Below are positions 53,705 through 61,678 of a DNA stretch of 64,000 nt, one piece after another. Both the position numbers and the translations under genes were made by a program. The DNA lies in contig NZ_JAEPOL010000006.1 of the NCBI RefSeq assembly GCF_017642925.1, forward strand, positions 62,001 to 126,000, given 5' to 3'. Numbering within the stretch: position 1 is the first letter of the stretch; every line of letters starts with the position of its first letter. Source of the stretch: Maricaulis sp. GTDB lineage: Bacteria > Pseudomonadota > Alphaproteobacteria > Caulobacterales > Maricaulaceae. Under the pieces are notes generated by a model. It saw only the letters and a program-made list of their open reading frames with translations, had not been told where the DNA came from and ran no database searches.

Positions 53705-53995
53705 CTACTCCTCACCTGCCAGACCGCGCAGGTCCTCGATCGCCCGGTCGAGCGCATCGGACGCTTCCTGGGCAGCCTGATGCAGCGCGGCTTCGCGGCC
53801 GCGCGCCTCGTCCAGCGCTTCGGCCAGCCGCGCCCGGTCGTCATCGGCATTGCGAGCCTGGTCGGCCGCCGTCTCGGCGCGTTCGACGCGCGCCCGCATA
53901 CGGCCGGCCACGCGCTCGACACGCGTCATCGCACCATCAAGCCGGGCGACGGCCTCCTTGAGCGGATCTGAGGGCAATTCCGGACGCACGTTCAT
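53705..53995 (-). CDS. DUF4164-type small coiled-coil protein
   Basis: The 96-residue protein starts MNVRPELPSDPLKEAVARLDGAMTRVERVA; the 153-residue track start is rejected because the extension has no homology-like features. Almost the whole chain is a coiled coil (ERAETAADQARNADDDRARLAEALDEARGREAALHQAAQ). DUF4164 proteins are encoded next to zapA in alphaproteobacteria and are probably division-related, possibly filling a ZapB-like role (inference). It is 5 nt upstream of zapA. Confidence 0.75.
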   Translation of the reverse strand: MNVRPELPSDPLKEAVARLDGAMTRVERVAGRMRARVERAETAADQARNADDDRARLAEALDEARGREAALHQAAQEASDALDRAIEDLRGLAGEE

Positions 53996-54201
53996 ACGTC
54001 CAGAATCGGCTGCGTCGGTGAAAAGTTCAAGTGACCTCTCAAGTTTTCCGCCGGACACACTGGCGTTCACGGCAGATATCATCAGCAAAACGCGGCCATT
54101 TTGAGTCCGTGACGAGCGATCCGCGGGCAGGGCGGCGCGATTGACCTTCTCCGCATCACGGGCCAAACAGTCGCACCGGTAACGCGATCACGGGATGCGC
54201 G

Positions 54202-54783
54202 ATGTTCTCCTTGCCTGACTGGGCCTTTTACCCGATCGCCGCCCTCGTCACGGGCGGCATGGTCGCCGGCGCCCTCGCTTTCGGCGATTCCACCAAGCGA
54301 ACCCCGGAGCAGATCCAGGCGGAGGGCCTGGTCTATGAAGGCGACACGCTGAATGCGATCGGCACGGGTAACGGGCTGGAAGCGACCTTCCTGACTGAGG
54401 GACAGACCGCTTTCGTGCGCATCGCGGCATCGCGCGGACCGCTGGATGGCATGCAGTCGGCGGGAGCCTTTTTCGCACTGGCGCCCAATGAGCTCGAAGC
54501 CCTGCAGGGTCACCGCCTGCGCCTGACTTTCCGCGTACGCGCTGCCGCAGACCAGCCGGCGGAAGGGGTACGCTTCAACGTCTTCCTGCCCGGCATCGGC
54601 CAGGACGGATGGGAGCGCCATGCCGTCGGCGACGACTATCAGGACATCACTTTCGACGTATCGCCGCCCACCTGTGTCTGGGATCACGGCTATATCGGCA
54701 TCTGGCCGGACTGGGATTTCGAGCGCAACACGATTGATCTGCAGCGCGCCGAGCTGATCGCGCTCGAGGAAATCGAGTGCTGA
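54202..54783 (+). CDS. Uncharacterised membrane-anchored protein with jelly-roll-like domain
   Basis: The 193-residue product has an N-terminal anchor or signal (FYPIAALVTGGMVAGALAF) and a mainly beta soluble part (GHRLRLTFRVRAAADQPAEGVRFNVFLPG, YQDITFDVSPPTCVWDHGYIGIWPDWDFERNTIDLQRAELI). The last section resembles carbohydrate-binding-like beta sandwiches, but I cannot name the family. It ends 8 nt before the convergent glycosyltransferase stop, with which it might share cell-surface functions. Confidence 0.6.
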   Translation: MFSLPDWAFYPIAALVTGGMVAGALAFGDSTKRTPEQIQAEGLVYEGDTLNAIGTGNGLEATFLTEGQTAFVRIAASRGPLDGMQSAGAFFALAPNELEALQGHRLRLTFRVRAAADQPAEGVRFNVFLPGIGQDGWERHAVGDDYQDITFDVSPPTCVWDHGYIGIWPDWDFERNTIDLQRAELIALEEIEC

Positions 54784-54790
54784 AGCCCGG

Positions 54791-55786
54791 TCAGCGCTGA
54801 ACCGGCCGGATATCCGGCTCGCGGGTCAGAAGCGCCCGGGAGTTCCAGCACATCATCCGCGCAAAGACTGACGGCTTCACCGTACGCGCCGCCTGAAGCT
54901 CGCGACGCTCCCGCATGATCCGCGGCCAGTCGGCCAGGGCATCCCGGACAGCCCGGCCGTAGAGCCCGAACTGGCCCTGCCGCGCCGACGCCCCCCAAAG
55001 GGCGAGATTGGCGATGACGTGAAACGGGACCAGCACCGGAAACAGCCAGCCCGGCATGTCGCGGGCGAACACCCAGATCCGGTTGCGCACGCCGTGATAG
55101 GTGGCAAATTCCGACCGCCGCCCCGACGAAGCATACCCCATATGCTCGACGGCTGCCTCACGCAGCTGGATGGCCCTATGGCCCAGCAGGCGGGCGCGGA
55201 AAGCGAGATCGACGTCTTCATTGTAGCAGAAGAAGCTTTCGTCGAAGCCGTTCAGCGCCTCGAAAACATCGCGCCGGACCATGGCCGCAGCACCGCAAGG
55301 CCCGAACACCTCGCCCTCCTCCGGCAGAAGGGAGACAGGGCGCATATAGGCCGCCCGATAGGCCAGACCGGCGGCGTGATAGACATCGCCGGCCCCGTCC
55401 AGCAGGTCCGGGCGCTCGGCGCTGTACTGGGTGGAGCCGAACAGGGCGACGTCCGGATAGCGCTCGATCGCGGCTGCCAGCTGTTCGATCCAGTCGGGCC
55501 GCGCAAAGGCGTCGGGATTGAGAAAGACCACCCAGCGGCCGGAGCTCTTCGCGACCAGCCGGTTATTGCCGGCGGCAAAGCCCAGATTGGTGTCGGACTC
55601 GATAAAGGTCGCCCAGCCCGGCAGGTCTGCAGCCGTCACCCGCTCGCCCTCCGGCGAGCCGTTTTCCAGGACCAGGACCTCGCCCGGCCGCACGGTCTGG
55701 GCCTCGAGCGCGGCAAGGCAGCGCCCGATCGTGTCACGGCTGCGATAGGCGACAATATGTACGCAAATGTCCGGCGCCTGCGTCAC
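54791..55786 (-). CDS. Glycosyltransferase family 2 (rhamnosyltransferase-like)
   Basis: The 331-residue protein starts at GTG 55786 (MTQAPDICVHIVAYRSRDTIGRCLAAL) with GGGAG upstream. The GT-A fold is seen in VLVLENGSPEG, NLGFAAGNNRLVAKSSGRWVVFLNPDAFARPDWIEQL (the DxD-equivalent is NPDA) and EALNGFDESFFCYNEDVDLAFRARLLGH with the catalytic ED. These motifs fit WbbL-like rhamnosyltransferases. No membrane helix other than a possible hydrophobic patch near FPVLVPFHVIANLALWG. The acceptor is unknown; it stands outside the main glycan cluster. Confidence 0.85.
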   Translation of the reverse strand: MTQAPDICVHIVAYRSRDTIGRCLAALEAQTVRPGEVLVLENGSPEGERVTAADLPGWATFIESDTNLGFAAGNNRLVAKSSGRWVVFLNPDAFARPDWIEQLAAAIERYPDVALFGSTQYSAERPDLLDGAGDVYHAAGLAYRAAYMRPVSLLPEEGEVFGPCGAAAMVRRDVFEALNGFDESFFCYNEDVDLAFRARLLGHRAIQLREAAVEHMGYASSGRRSEFATYHGVRNRIWVFARDMPGWLFPVLVPFHVIANLALWGASARQGQFGLYGRAVRDALADWPRIMRERRELQAARTVKPSVFARMMCWNSRALLTREPDIRPVQR

Positions 55787-55902
55787 ACCCTGCTCCCGTC
55801 CTGATCCGGCCCGCGCCGGAAACCCTGCATACAGGCTTGGCGCGGCAGGGCAATTCCCCTATGCCCCAAAGCACACTTCTTTACGCCGTTTCTCACTAGG
55901 TT

Positions 55903-56724
55903 ATGCCGACGATGTCCCTGCCCGCCGACCGCAATGCGCTTGCCTTCGAATTCGCCCGTATCTGCAGCCTTGCGGCGGTAAAGGTGATGGAGGTCTACAA
56001 CAGCGATTTTGACACGCGCGGCAAGGCCGACCGCTCGCCGGTGACGGATGCGGACGAACTGGCCGAAGCCATTATCCTGGAAGAGCTGGCAAAGTGCGTA
56101 CCGGATGTGCCGGTGCTCGCCGAGGAGAGCTTCAGTGCCGGTCTGCGCCCGGATACGGGCCGCGCCTTCATCCTGGTCGACCCCGTCGACGGCACCAAGG
56201 AATTCATCAACAAGAACGGCGAGTTCACGATCAATATAGCGCTGATCGAGGACCGCACCCCGACCGCGGGCTGCGTTTATGCGCCGGCGCGCGAGCGCAT
56301 TTTCGTCGGCGGCGAGACCGCCTGGGCCGGCGCGCTGAAGCCCGGCCAGCCGGTCAGCCGCGACAGTCTTGAGCCGATCGTCACGCGCCAGGCTCCCGAA
56401 GGCGGCAAAACGGCCGTGATGAGCCGTTCCCACGCCGACGAGAAGACCGTCGCCTTCGCCGACAGTGTCGGAGTCACCGAAAAAGTCTCCGCCGGAAGCT
56501 CGCTGAAATTCTGTCTGGTGGCGGAGGGTTCGGCCGATGTCTATCCGCGCTTCGGCCCCACCTGCGAATGGGATACCGGCGCGGGCCACGCCGTGCTGAA
56601 AGCGGCTGGAGGCGATGTCCTGACGCCCGAAGGCACGCCCTTCCTCTACGGCAAGTCGGACACCGATTATCTCAATGGTGCCTTTGTCGCCTGGGGCCGG
56701 CCGGACTCTTTGACGCAGGGCTGA
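55903..56724 (+). CDS. cysQ: 3'(2'),5'-bisphosphate nucleotidase CysQ
   Basis: The 273-residue enzyme dephosphorylates 3'-phosphoadenosine 5'-phosphate from sulfate assimilation and is magnesium-dependent and lithium-sensitive. Inositol-monophosphatase-family metal motifs are VLAEES, ILVDPVDGTKEFINKNGEFTINIALIE and CEWDTGAGHAVLKAAGG. Start is ATG 55903 or ATG 55912; the second has better ribosome-site spacing. No sulfate genes adjoin. Confidence 0.93.
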   Translation: MPTMSLPADRNALAFEFARICSLAAVKVMEVYNSDFDTRGKADRSPVTDADELAEAIILEELAKCVPDVPVLAEESFSAGLRPDTGRAFILVDPVDGTKEFINKNGEFTINIALIEDRTPTAGCVYAPARERIFVGGETAWAGALKPGQPVSRDSLEPIVTRQAPEGGKTAVMSRSHADEKTVAFADSVGVTEKVSAGSSLKFCLVAEGSADVYPRFGPTCEWDTGAGHAVLKAAGGDVLTPEGTPFLYGKSDTDYLNGAFVAWGRPDSLTQG

Positions 56725-56817
56725 TCGCGGTTACCTCATTTTTACGCTCACGGCGCACAAGATCGGACCAGACCGGAACACCCGGAAGTCCGCACAGCAG
56801 CCAGGGGCGTCTTCACC

Positions 56818-58137
56818 GTGACCCTTTCGATCAAAGGCCGTTTCGTCGTGATGGTGGTCACCGCAGGTGCCATCATGATGGGCGGTACCGCCTTCGCCTT
56901 CTACGCCTTCCGTCAGGCCATGCTCGGCCAGCTCGGCTCGCCCGAAGCGGCCCAGGCCTTCGTCTCCGGTGACATCGCCGCACACATCGACGCGCTGATT
57001 GCCGACCAGATGCTGGTGATCGGCCTGACCTGCGCGCCTGTCGGTCTGGCCTTCCTCGGCCTGGCCATCTGGCTGGCCCTGGGCGTAGCACGCCCCCTGG
57101 GACGTTTGCAGACAGGGCTGGACCGGCTGCGCAGCGGCGATCTCGATATCGAGATCGACGGGGCCGACCGCGGCGACGAGATCGGCGCCATTGCCCGTTC
57201 GGTAATCGAATTCCGCACCAATCTGGCCGATCGCGCTCGTGAAGAAGCCGAGCGGCAATATGCCCAGCAGACGGAGATCGCCCGCGAACGCGAGGCCCTG
57301 ATGCGTCAGGTCGCCGAGGACTTCGAGCGCTCGGTCCTTACCGTCGTGAACACGCTGACCGATGCAGCCGGCACGGTCGGGCGGCATTCCGGTGACCTGC
57401 AGACAGCCGTGGAACAGTCCCTGGCCTCCCTGCAGGAAGTGCGCACGGCGTCCGGCGAATCGCGCACCCAGGTAGAAACCGTTTCCCGCTCGGCAGATGC
57501 GCTGTCACTGTCGGTTGCCGACATCAACACCAATGCCGACCAGGCCGCCGAGATCGCCGCGACGGCGGTCGCCGAGGCCCGCAAGACCGACGAGATCGTC
57601 GGCCGCCTGTCCGAGACGGGCCGAACGATCGGCGAGATTGTCGAGCTGATCAGCCAGATCGCGAGCCAGACCAATCTTCTCGCGCTCAATGCCACCATTG
57701 AGGCCGCCCGCGCAGGCGAGGCAGGCAAGGGCTTCGCCGTCGTGGCGAGCGAAGTGAAGGCCCTGGCCGAACAGACCACGAAGGCGACGGAAGACATCAC
57801 CGCCCAAGTCGCCTCGGTGCAGGACGTCGCCCGTCAGTCGGAGACCGCGATCCGCAATATCGCCGCAACGATCGACCGCATCAGTGCCCTGTCCGGAACG
57901 ATCCGCCAGGCCGTCGAGGACCAGTCCAGCGCCACCCATCAGATCGATGACAGCGCCCGGATCGCCAGCACAAGCTCCGAGCGCGTCGCGGAGAATGTCG
58001 CCCGGCTGGACACGGCCATGACATCGAGCCGGAATGCGACCGCCGGGATGCAACGCGCCTCAAGCGACCTCACCTCGGCCTCCGGCGAGCTGCACGTCCA
58101 GGTGACGCAGTTCCTCGAAAGCATCCGGGCTGCCTGA
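56818..58137 (+). CDS. Methyl-accepting chemotaxis protein
   Basis: The 439-residue receptor starts at GTG 56818. Two membrane helices (residues about 8-30 and 64-86) flank a short periplasmic loop of only about 35 residues, so the ligand input is minimal or lies within the membrane. HAMP (about 87-140) and the signalling hairpin follow, with tip sequence [47 protein letters not shown]-terminal pentapeptide for CheR/CheB is not evident. No che genes nearby, so it is an orphan. Confidence 0.92.
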   Translation: MTLSIKGRFVVMVVTAGAIMMGGTAFAFYAFRQAMLGQLGSPEAAQAFVSGDIAAHIDALIADQMLVIGLTCAPVGLAFLGLAIWLALGVARPLGRLQTGLDRLRSGDLDIEIDGADRGDEIGAIARSVIEFRTNLADRAREEAERQYAQQTEIAREREALMRQVAEDFERSVLTVVNTLTDAAGTVGRHSGDLQTAVEQSLASLQEVRTASGESRTQVETVSRSADALSLSVADINTNADQAAEIAATAVAEARKTDEIVGRLSETGRTIGEIVELISQIASQTNLLALNATIEAARAGEAGKGFAVVASEVKALAEQTTKATEDITAQVASVQDVARQSETAIRNIAATIDRISALSGTIRQAVEDQSSATHQIDDSARIASTSSERVAENVARLDTAMTSSRNATAGMQRASSDLTSASGELHVQVTQFLESIRAA

Positions 58138-58148
58138 ACCAGGCCCGC

Positions 58149-58640
58149 CTATTGCTCGCGCAGGAAGACTTTCGATACGGCGCGATAGCCCCGCGCCTCG
58201 AAGAAGCTGTGGGCGCGATCATTGGCAATGCCGCTTTCCAGCATGATCCGGTCGGCATTGTTTTCGCGGCAGAGCGTCTCGGCAGCTTGGAGCAGCCGGG
58301 ACCCCAGTCCATGGCCCCGCCCGTCTTCACCGACCAGCAGGTCCTCGATCGTCGCGATCCGGGTGCCGGCAGCACTTTCGAGCGCAACCGCGCACAATCC
58401 CGCGATCGAATCGCCCCGCCGCGCGACAAGCACAAACCCGCCGCCTTCCAGGCAGGCCGAGAAATCCCTCGCCAGCACGACATCCAGATCCTCCGCCCAG
58501 CGCTTTCCGTCCGGACTGCGGCCGGACAGGATTTCCCCGTGCGAGATATAGGCCGGCATCGGCCGGAGCTGGGCAGCCGCCCATTCGGCTGCTGCGGCAA
58601 TTCCGGCGGGCTCAAGCGGGCGGATATCGATATCAGGCAT
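58149..58640 (-). CDS. GNAT-family N-acetyltransferase
   Basis: The 163-residue protein contains the GNAT fold: FVLVARRGDSIAGLCAVAL (strand 2-3), IATIEDLLVGEDGRGHGLGSRLLQAAETLC (acetyl-CoA pyrophosphate loop GRGHGLG) and the C-terminal NDRAHSFFEARGYRAVSKVFLREQ. Substrate unknown. The start overlaps the stop of the upstream membrane-protein gene by 8 nt, so the two are coupled. It converges on the chemotaxis receptor gene. Confidence 0.88.
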   Translation of the reverse strand: MPDIDIRPLEPAGIAAAAEWAAAQLRPMPAYISHGEILSGRSPDGKRWAEDLDVVLARDFSACLEGGGFVLVARRGDSIAGLCAVALESAAGTRIATIEDLLVGEDGRGHGLGSRLLQAAETLCRENNADRIMLESGIANDRAHSFFEARGYRAVSKVFLREQ

Positions 58641-59184
58641 TGTCGAGCCACTTTTTGACCGTGCGGCACTTCATCTGCTTCGCCGCCGCCTCGAAGAAGA
58701 AGTGCTGGCGCTCTTCAAAGGGTATGGAGAGGTCCGGAACGGTGCGGAAATAGGTGTCGAATATACCCCGCATGTCCGGTGAATAGTGCAGCCGGTAGTC
58801 AGGCCAGTTGCGCCGGAACCAGCCCATCTCCGACACTTCGAGAAACCAGGACACCCAGGTCCCGAAAATCATCGGATCGAGATTGCCCCGGCTGCGCAGC
58901 CGCACCGCAATCTCGAACAGGTTCAGGATCTGGAGGAAGTAATTGTTGGCAACGACAGTCTCTTCATCATCCAGCTCGACCGGCCTGTCCCCGGGCTCGT
59001 TGAATATCCGGGCCAGAACGGCGCGATGCTCTGCTTCGAAGCGGAAGATGTTCAGCGCTTCGGCCTCCAGATTGATATAGGTGGAACGCCGGGTTTCCCG
59101 CGCATTCCACATCACACCGATGATCAGCGCGGCAAATGCTGCGATGTCCAGCGTCCCGAGTATCGGTGGTAACCAGTCCGGCAT
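58633..59184 (-). CDS. Uncharacterised membrane-anchored protein (DUF4760-like)
   Basis: The 183-residue product starts MPDWLPPILGTLDIAAFAALIIGVMWNARETRRSTYINLE. A single helix (about 10-28) is followed by an all-helical cytoplasmic domain with EAEALNIFRFEAEHRAVLARIFNEPG and a Trp/Phe-rich stretch. The layout resembles small DUF4760-type proteins; I cannot confirm the family. It is coupled to the acetyltransferase by an 8-nt overlap. Confidence 0.55.
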   Translation of the reverse strand: MPDWLPPILGTLDIAAFAALIIGVMWNARETRRSTYINLEAEALNIFRFEAEHRAVLARIFNEPGDRPVELDDEETVVANNYFLQILNLFEIAVRLRSRGNLDPMIFGTWVSWFLEVSEMGWFRRNWPDYRLHYSPDMRGIFDTYFRTVPDLSIPFEERQHFFFEAAAKQMKCRTVKKWLDNA

Positions 59185-59358
59185 GATCCCTCCCCCGTCT
59201 GCAATCTGCAGAATATCCGCCCGCAGCGCGCGAGACACACCTTTCCTCAGCCCGCCCACGGCCAATTTGCATGACTATCCTGCAAAGCCATGCACGAGAA
59301 ATTCCGTGACCTTTCTGCGCGCTCCGGTTATGCGGGCGGCCACAGACAGGACACCGGC

Positions 59359-60000
59359 ATGCTCGAACTCTTCACCTCCGCCCTGGTCACCTTCTTCGTG
59401 GCCATCGACCCGCCCGGCGTGGCGCCGATCTTTGCGGCGCTGACCGATGGCGCGCCGAAATCGCACCGCCGTTCGATGGCGATCCGCTCGGTGGTGATTG
59501 CCTCGGGCGTACTGCTGGGCTTCGCCCTGGGCGGGGCCTGGCTGCTGAACGCCATGCATATCTCGCTGGACGCTTTCCGCGCCGCCGGCGGCGTTCTGCT
59601 GTTCCTGATGGCGCTGGAAATGATCTTCGAGAAGCGTACCGAGCGCCGCGAGGAGCGCGCCGAGGAAATCATCGGCGAACACGATACGCATCCGGAAAAG
59701 TGGGACGACATCTCTGTCTTCCCGATGGCCATCCCGATGCTGGCTGGCCCCGGCGCCATCGCCACAATGATGCTCTTCATGTCCGACGCCACCAGCCTGA
59801 CCGAGCAAGGCATTGTTCTGGCGGCCGTGGCGATCATCCTGGTTTTCTGTCTGGTCGTCTTCCTGATGATCGGTCCGGTGATGAAGCTGATCGGCGAGTC
59901 GATGGCGGCCATGATCACCCGGATCCTCGGCGTCATCCTTGCCGCACTGGCCGCGCAATTCATCTTTGACGGGATCAAGGGCGCCCTGATGGGCGGGTAA
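59359..60000 (+). CDS. MarC-family integral membrane protein
   Basis: The 213-residue protein starts MLELFTSALVTFFVAIDPPGVAPIFAALTDG, the conserved MarC N-terminus with NP/DPPG motif. Six helices are visible; the second internal motif PMAIPMLAGPGAIATMML (PLAxPLLxGPG) is canonical. The Arg/Glu-rich cytoplasmic loop (EKRTERREERAEEIIGEHD) is between repeats. Transport role of MarC is unproven despite its early link to antibiotic resistance. ATG 59359 is favoured over the track start. Confidence 0.9.
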   Translation: MLELFTSALVTFFVAIDPPGVAPIFAALTDGAPKSHRRSMAIRSVVIASGVLLGFALGGAWLLNAMHISLDAFRAAGGVLLFLMALEMIFEKRTERREERAEEIIGEHDTHPEKWDDISVFPMAIPMLAGPGAIATMMLFMSDATSLTEQGIVLAAVAIILVFCLVVFLMIGPVMKLIGESMAAMITRILGVILAALAAQFIFDGIKGALMGG

Positions 60001-60040
60001 CCGCCCCCGCCCGGCTTGCACGGCAACGCCGAAGCGACTA

Positions 60041-60120
60041 TCTCCGAAAACCTGACTTTCGGAGACTTTATGTCCATCAGCCAAGAGGCCCGATAGGGCC
60101 CGGTCAAGACCGACCGGGCC
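60041..60120 (+). promoter_or_regulatory. Two hairpins around an eight-codon ORF upstream of yjhX
   Basis: A 9-bp stem TCTCCGAAA/TTTCGGAGA (60041-60065) precedes a tiny frame ATGTCC...CGATAG (MSISQEAR), and a second 9-bp stem GGCCCGGTC/GACCGGGCC (60097-60120) follows. The layout recalls a leader-peptide attenuator but lacks repeated codons or a U tract. It could equally be the marC terminator plus chance. Confidence 0.35.
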
Positions 60121-60193
60121 TGATCGATCGACGCTGCCGCATGCGTGAGCTGCGGCCGGCGTTTTCGTGTGCCTTTTTCAAGCTGACATCACC

Positions 60194-60451
60194 ATGGACA
60201 TATCCAAGCCCGAGCAGCGGGTCCTGCACCTGCTCGCCCAGGGCGGCCGTATCGATTTCGAGAAGGACGAACGCGGCCGCATTATCGATATCACCACCGT
60301 CACGCGCGACGGATGGGCCTGGAACGGCTGTTCCCTTGCCCTCTTCGCCAAGCTGCGGCGCCGGCGCTATATCGCGTCGCACGGCAGCGGCCCCTACCGG
60401 ATCACCCGGCTGGGCCTGAAACGCGTCCGGTCTCAACCCGACAACCGGTAA
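60194..60451 (+). CDS. yjhX: YjhX/UPF0386-family protein
   Basis: The 85-residue protein starts [30 protein letters not shown] and ends [18 protein letters not shown], matching E. coli YjhX along its full length (including QGPYRIN-like and VRAQLDNR end). YjhX is listed as the toxin of the proposed YjhX-YjhQ pair, YjhQ being a GNAT protein. No yjhQ adjoins here; the GNAT gene at 58149 is 2 kb away and on the other strand. The fold predicted is winged-helix. Confidence 0.88.
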   Translation: MDISKPEQRVLHLLAQGGRIDFEKDERGRIIDITTVTRDGWAWNGCSLALFAKLRRRRYIASHGSGPYRITRLGLKRVRSQPDNR

Positions 60452-60455
60452 CAGA

Positions 60456-60489
60456 CCGCCGCCGGCGCCCTTCAAGGCGCCGGCGGCGG
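60456..60489 (+). terminator. Strong 14-bp GC hairpin after yjhX
   Basis: CCGCCGCCGGCGCC pairs perfectly with GGCGCCGGCGGCGG around a CTTCAA loop, starting 4 nt after the yjhX stop. There is no U tract, so it may act as a 3' stabiliser or Rho-assisted terminator. Confidence 0.55.
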
Positions 60490-60571
60490 AAACCGATCGT
60501 TAGCCAACACCTGCCATGATAAGGCCCTGAAGGACCGCTACCGGTCTCTTGAGGGGGGACTGGAGGAGTAG

Positions 60572-60760
60572 ATGGCATTCCGCCTGATCGTGCTGCTCAC
60601 GGCAGCCACCCTGTCATCGGCCGGCTTTACCGCGGCCGCCTGGAGCCTGACCCGCGGTCAGACCGATCAGGCGATCGCGTTCGGCTGGCCGGCCGTCGCG
60701 GTCGCTATCACCGTTGCCATCCTTGTCCCCTTCGGCAAACGCCCGGGTACAGACAGCTAG
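60572..60760 (+). CDS. Small two-helix membrane protein
   Basis: The 62-residue ORF starts MAFRLIVLLTAATLSSAGFTAAAWSL and has a second helix IAFGWPAVAVAITVAILVPFG. A strong ribosome site (GGAGGAG) precedes the ATG, supporting expression. The stop codon TAG is the first part of the 54-bp intergenic repeat. No family recognised. Confidence 0.6.
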   Translation: MAFRLIVLLTAATLSSAGFTAAAWSLTRGQTDQAIAFGWPAVAVAITVAILVPFGKRPGTDS

Positions 60761-60810
60761 AGCATTTTCAGCAAAAGTGGGGACCGGTTTTGCGGTCCGA
60801 GAATGCGACC
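60757..60810. repeat. Intergenic 54-bp repeat, copy 2
   Basis: This copy matches 13107-13160 at 52 of 54 positions. As in copy 1 it opens with CTAG whose TAG is the stop codon of the gene before it. The unit lies between the small membrane protein and the convergent aguB stop. Confidence 0.8.
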
Positions 60811-60819
60811 ACAAAAAAG

Positions 60820-61674
60820 CTAGACCTTCGGCGAAAAGAACGGCGCGTAGAGATCCTGGCGGCGATCCCGGAAGAAGCCCCAGGCTGCGCGGTGACGCTG
60901 CAGGAAGTCCAGGTCATAGGTCGATGAGACCACGCCGGTCTCGTTCCGGCCCAGCTCTTCCAGCTTTTCACCCGTATGATCGGTGACGAAGGATGAACCA
61001 TAGAAGACCTGGCCATCCTCATTGCCGATCCGGTTGGCGGCGATCACGGGAATGACGTTCGAGACGGCGTGCCCCTGCATCGCCCGCTGCCAGCGGATAG
61101 CGGTGTCGAGGCTGTCATCATGCGGCTCCGAACCGATCGCGGTCGGGTAGAGCAGCACCTCTGCTCCCAGCATGGTCATGCAGCGCGCCGCTTCCGGGAA
61201 CCACTGGTCCCAGCAGATGCCCACACCGATCTTGCCGGCCTTCGTATCCCAGACCTTGAAACCGGTATCGCCCGGCCGGAAGTAGAACTTCTCCATATAG
61301 CCGGGACCGTCGGGAATATGGCTCTTGCGGTAGACGCCCAGCGCCTTGCCATCGGCATCCAGCACGACGAGCGAATTGTAGTAGTGCGGCCCGTCGCGCT
61401 CATAGATCGAGACCGGAATGACCACGCCCAGTTCGGCAGCCAGCGGCGCCAGCGCCGTCACGCAGGGATGTTCCATCGCCGGCCAGGCCGTCGCGAAGAA
61501 GCGCTCGTCCTGGACCTTGCAGAAATAGGGCCCCTGGAAGAGTTCCGGCGGCAGCACGACCTGGGCGCCGCGGCCGGCAGCCTCGCGCACGAGTTCTTTC
61601 ACGGTCGCGATATTGGCGTCCATGTCCTCGCCGAATGCCGCCTGCAGGGCGGCCACCGAAATCGTACGGGCCAT
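60820..61674 (-). CDS. aguB: N-carbamoylputrescine amidase
   Basis: This 284-residue nitrilase-superfamily amidase converts N-carbamoylputrescine to putrescine, ammonia and CO2. The Glu-Lys-Cys triad is E44 (VLPPELFQGPY), K117 (YRKSHIPDGPGY) and C154 (GICWDQWFPEAAR). The sequence DQWFPE and the GPGYMEKFYFRPGDTGF stretch are specific to AguB. It starts 4 nt after the serine hydrolase stop and is last in the aguA-hydrolase-aguB operon. Confidence 0.94.
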   Translation of the reverse strand: MARTISVAALQAAFGEDMDANIATVKELVREAAGRGAQVVLPPELFQGPYFCKVQDERFFATAWPAMEHPCVTALAPLAAELGVVIPVSIYERDGPHYYNSLVVLDADGKALGVYRKSHIPDGPGYMEKFYFRPGDTGFKVWDTKAGKIGVGICWDQWFPEAARCMTMLGAEVLLYPTAIGSEPHDDSLDTAIRWQRAMQGHAVSNVIPVIAANRIGNEDGQVFYGSSFVTDHTGEKLEELGRNETGVVSSTYDLDFLQRHRAAWGFFRDRRQDLYAPFFSPKV

Positions 61675-61678
61675 CCCG

